From assembly GCA_002887195.1 (NCBI GenBank), contig PJAB01000809.1:1-20394 (forward strand): 20,394 nt of DNA, read 5' to 3'. Under the pieces are notes generated by a model. That model saw only the letters and a program-made list of their open reading frames with translations. It did not search any database and was not told where the DNA came from. This document shows, piece after piece, positions 17,630 through 20,394 of this stretch (position 1 is the stretch's first letter; each line of letters starts with the position of its first letter). Source of the DNA: Chrysochromulina parva. Its lineage: Eukaryota; Haptophyta; Prymnesiales; Chrysochromulinaceae. The position numbers and the translations under genes are program-made.

Positions 17630-20394
17630 TCAGAAAAGCAGCTCAAATCCAGCCTTTCCTTGCAGTTCCTTACGAATCAAGGCCTCCCCTTCCTCACCAA
17701 TGAAGTTAAATGACAGCCTGTACAGGATGCAGACAGGAAGGTTGTGGAGGTATCCTTCCGCATTGGCCATCAACAAGGCAAGTGGCAGTGACAAATCAAG
17801 TTTGGTTTTGGGGGGACAAACTTACTCGATTTTCGTCAGCACGCCATTGACGCACAGGGCGTCGGCAATTGCAGTGATGCCCTCTGCAGTGTAGGCGCCA
17901 CGTTGGAAGCCGGATTCAGTCCAGATGCCGCACAGCTGGTTTCCGGACAGGTTGATGCTCGTCAGCCCGCCCATGACAGGTAAGAGACCCGCAACGACCA
18001 TTCCTCCCACGACTCCGACACCCTTCCCCTTCAGGTCCAGCTTCGTGAACGAGTCGGCACGCATCTCCTTGATCGGGATCTCGTTGAACATCTCGATCTT
18101 GAGGTTTCCAAGGACAGCGGCTGCGAGCTGCGCAGCGCCGTCGCCCGCAATGTTGTTGTGACGGACGTCGACGCGTGTCAGCCCGCCTGTGACAACAGCC
18201 TGTGACAGGTCTGACGCCAGCAGGATCGCATCGGGCGGCTTGAGGTTCTGGTTGGAGAAGTCAGCGGTGGTCTGGTCACGCTGGATGCCGCAGAGCGAGA
18301 TCCCCTTCTGCTTGGCGACTTCAGCGAGCATCTTGGCGGACTCCACATCAAGCTGATTGCGCAGGAGGTTGGTCACCGTCAGCGTGCCCATGACGGGTAA
18401 GAGTCCTGCCACGACCATGCCTCCCACGACTCCGACGCCCTTAAAAAAATTCAAGTCCAGCTCCGCAAGCGAGTTGGCGCGCATCTCCTTGATCGGGATC
18501 TCGTTGAACACCTCGATCTTGAGGTTGCCGAGGACAGCGGCTGAGAGCTGCACTGCGCCGTCGCCCGAAATGTTGTTTTGGCGGACGTCGACGCGTGTCA
18601 GCGCGCCTGTGACGGCTACCATAGCCGCCACAGCTGTCGCTCCAATTTGGCTAATGTTGTTGCCCGCAACGTTGAGCTTTGCGAGCTTGCTTTCCTTGTA
18701 GCTCTGCACTGCGTTACATATCGCCGTGATGCCATCGTCCATGATCGAGTTGTGCGCAATATTGAGCTCCGTCAGCCCGCCCATGACAGGTATGAGTCCC
18801 GCCACGACCATGCCTCCCACGACTCCAACGCCCTTCCCCTTCAGGTCCAGCTCCGTGAACGAGTCGGCGCGCATCTGCTTGATCGGGATCTCGTTGAACT
18901 CCTCGATCTTGAGGTTGCCAAGGACAGCAGCTGAGAGCTGCACAGCGCCGTCGCCCGCGATGTTGTTGTTGCGGACGTCAATGCGAGTCAACGTGCCGTT
19001 AGCGAGTGCTGGAGCTAGAGCTGCTGCCCCCTCGGAGCCAATAAGGTTCCGGCTTAGACTGCGCAAGAAACAAAATCAAGCACTGGCCATCATCAGCAAG
19101 GCAAGTGGCGGCTACGAATCAAGTTTGGATTTTGGGCGACAAACTTACTCGATTTTCGTCAGCGCGCCATTAACTCGCAGGGCGTCGGCGATTGCAGTGA
19201 TGCCCTCTGCAGTGTAGGTGCCATGTCGGCCGCTGTAGTCAGTCCAGACGCCGCAGAGCCGGTTGCCGGAGAGGTTCAGGCTCGTCAGCGCGTCGTTGGC
19301 ACCAAGAGCGGCGGCAAGCTCCTTGATGCCCATCATGTCATCGCCATAGTTGGTGAGGTGATTTGAGGACAGGTCGATGCTCGTCAGCACGCCCATGATA
19401 GGCACGAGATGCGCAAGAAGCATGCCGCCCTGAACGCCGATGTTTTGCTCACTCAGGATGAGCTCAGAGACGGAGTCGTCGCGCATCATCTGCACCGGTA
19501 TGCCGCGCACCTCGCCAGAGCCGGCGCAGGCAACAGCTGCAAGCAGTAGCTTGAGCGTCGCCTCGCCCTCTCCCTCAATGCAGCTGAGGAGAGCGGTTTT
19601 GGCAGGGCCTCCAAGGAACGGCCTCTCGTCCTCGTCCTCGTCCTCATCCTCGTCCTCGTCCTCGTCAAGATCTACCTCGCGGACCGCGGCCACATTCACT
19701 GTGAAGCCCTCCCAGCGCAATCGGGCCAGGCTGGGCAGCATCCTCCCCGCCGCCGCCGCCTCCCATGGCCGGCCCGCGTCGACGAGGACCTTGATGTTGA
19801 GATCGGTGATCTCAGCCAGCTGAGTCGGCGCGGACTGACCCTCGCAGCGGCTGAGGCGGGAGCAGAGCACGCGCCGCGCGAGCACCAACCACAATCGGCT
19901 CACGCCCTTGAGCTCGGCCAGCGTGCCCACGTCGACCATGCCCAGCGCCTCCTCCATGGCATCGTCTGTGACTGCCATCCCCGACAGCGAGGGCTGCGGC
20001 TGCAGCGCGGGTGGCCCCGGCGCAGAGCCCACCGTGGCTACTGATAGCTGCCCCCCCGGCGAGAACGCCGGCTCGGCGAGTGCCGCCACGCGATTCTCCG
20101 CACTGCCAAAGTCATCCGTTGCGCCGAGCAGCTCTCTCAGCTCATCGGCGCGTTTGCCGTTGAGGCGTGTGGCGAGGGCGCGCTGCGCGTGATTGAGCGC
20201 CCCGGGGGCATCGAGGAAGCTGGCGCCCTCGACGAGCCTGAAGAGCTCCGAGATCGAGCACTGCTCGAGTCTCACCGGCATGGAGTCGGCCTCGCACATC
20301 TCCCGGAGCACTGCCAGCTCTGCCGCCGCAATCATCGGCACCGGGTAGACGCCATCTTCGGTTGGAGCGTCGTCCATCATGTCTTTGAGCGTGC
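17630..20394 (-). CDS. Skp1-like / F-box-like / leucine-rich-repeat protein, 5'-truncated by window edge; complement(join(17630..17717,17826..19058,19149..20394))
   Basis: The first in-frame ATG is at 20380, but the frame stays open upstream as TLKDMMDD, which resembles the start of the Skp1 POZ fold, so the true start is probably outside the window. The 850 residues from 20380 show: PVPMIAAAELAVLREMCE, then ELFRLVEGASFLDAPG and GKRADELRELLGATDDF (20120-20260), matching the Skp1 C-terminal helices; an F-box-like segment (about 19850-19975; MVDVGTLAELKGVSRLWLVLAR); an Asp/Glu run (19625-19666); then ribonuclease-inhibitor-type LRRs of about 28 residues (LTxIDLSxNxIGxEGAxAL). Three near-identical cassettes fill exon 2. 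Exon 3 adds LSFNFIGEEGEALI and ends GKAGFELLF. The LRR call is firm, Skp1 homology likely, and the F-box moderate. An SCF-type ubiquitin-ligase role is inference. No transmembrane or kinase segment is seen. Confidence 0.82.
17718..17825 (-). other. LRR gene intron 2 (108 bp, phase 2)
   Basis: On the minus strand the exon ends AAAATCGA, the intron runs from GTAAGTTTGTC to CATCCTGTACAG, and the last exon starts GCTGTCATT. Splicing changes an immediate stop (the TAA of GTAAGT) into ...LTKIELSFNFIGEEGEALI, a proper LRR end. Confidence 0.88.
17957..18182 (-). repeat. LRR cassette copy C (about 225 bp, most 3' in the gene)
   Basis: This is one of three near-identical coding cassettes spanning VDVRHNNIAGDGAAQL, FNEIPIKEMRADSF and GVGVVGGMVVAGLLPVMG. 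Landmark GATCGGGATCTCGTTGAAC lies 420 bases from the same landmark in copy B. Nucleotide identity is high, including silent positions, which suggests recent duplication or gene conversion. Confidence 0.92.
18375..18602 (-). repeat. LRR cassette copy B
   Basis: Same cassette as copies A and C, with one extra codon and an A7 run (18443-18452 area): LDLNFFKGVGV instead of LDLKGKGVGV. The surplus codon inside an otherwise constant block looks like a small local insertion that kept the frame. Confidence 0.92.
18770..18992 (-). repeat. LRR cassette copy A
   Basis: Third copy, 390 bases from copy B by the shared landmark. It carries FNEIPIKQMRADSF (Gln for Glu). A more diverged relative is visible in exon 1 at about 19390-19515 (GIPVQMMRDDSVSEL, GVQGGMLLAHLVPIMG), so the cassette predates the recent duplications. 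Confidence 0.9.
19059..19148 (-). other. LRR gene intron 1 (90 bp, phase 2)
   Basis: On the minus strand the exon ends AAAATCGA, the intron runs from GTAAGTTTGTC to TTTGTTTCTTGCGCAG, and the next exon starts TCTAAGCCGG. Splicing gives ...LTKIDLSRNLIGSEGAAAL, a textbook LRR, and joins the two long frames of the gene. Confidence 0.93.
19625..19666 (-). repeat. Hexanucleotide repeat encoding an Asp-Glu run
   Basis: Seven adjacent CTCGTC units on the plus strand, one with a single change, encode alternating Asp and Glu on the minus strand. The acidic run sits between the F-box-like segment and the LRR array and is probably an unstructured linker. Confidence 0.9.

Noticed and set aside
17589..17894. 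101-residue plus-strand open frame starting at ATG 17589, preceded by an acceptor-like TTTTTCCATTTTCAG
   Set aside because: It runs antisense across LRR exon 3, intron 2 and the end of exon 2, all of which make sense on the minus strand; the product has no recognisable feature.
1..20394. tRNA, rRNA, insertion sequence or prophage
   Set aside because: No cloverleaf-like stretch, ribosomal sequence, transposase or integrase homology, or paired terminal inverted repeats were recognised by eye; a covariance-model scan was not possible.

Overview
The window looks like nuclear DNA of a GC-rich unicellular alga, most likely a haptophyte or a relative. Five genes are large, mostly uninterrupted and closely packed. 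They carry eukaryote-type products, short GT-AG introns (85, 296, 90 and 108 bp), and alanine-, glycine- and acidic-rich tracts. There are no operons or Shine-Dalgarno signals. The haptophyte call is an impression from memory of similar leucine-rich-repeat (LRR) cassettes and a cysteine-rich motif, not a database result.

Layout, left to right. (1) 2-1054, +: 3' end of a DUF2828-type von Willebrand factor A (vWA) protein, cut by the left edge. (2) 1312-3147, +: complete single-exon cytosolic-type arginyl-tRNA synthetase. (3) About 3286-15753, +: a giant neurobeachin/LRBA-class BEACH-WD40 protein of about 4,000 residues, with a 10-kb first coding exon and two introns near the 3' end. Neither part of the BEACH/WD40 end reads correctly without splicing. 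(4) 16028-17068, +: a prolyl-4-hydroxylase-like 2-oxoglutarate/Fe(II) oxygenase with an N-terminal Cys-rich motif. (5) 20394-17630, -: a three-exon LRR gene cut by the right edge. Its N-terminal part looks like Skp1 followed by an F-box-like helix pair. Genes 4 and 5 converge on a 561-bp spacer.

No pathway links the five genes; they appear to be unrelated housekeeping and accessory genes. The points of most interest are: an apparent Skp1/F-box/LRR fusion, which would put a ubiquitin-ligase adaptor and receptor in one chain; a BEACH-gene intron made of four 74-bp units, each a complete mini-intron, joined by AG|GT junctions; a second BEACH intron whose 5' end copies the start of the following exon, a footprint of intron birth by local duplication; and two paralogous introns in the LRR gene at the same point of the repeat.
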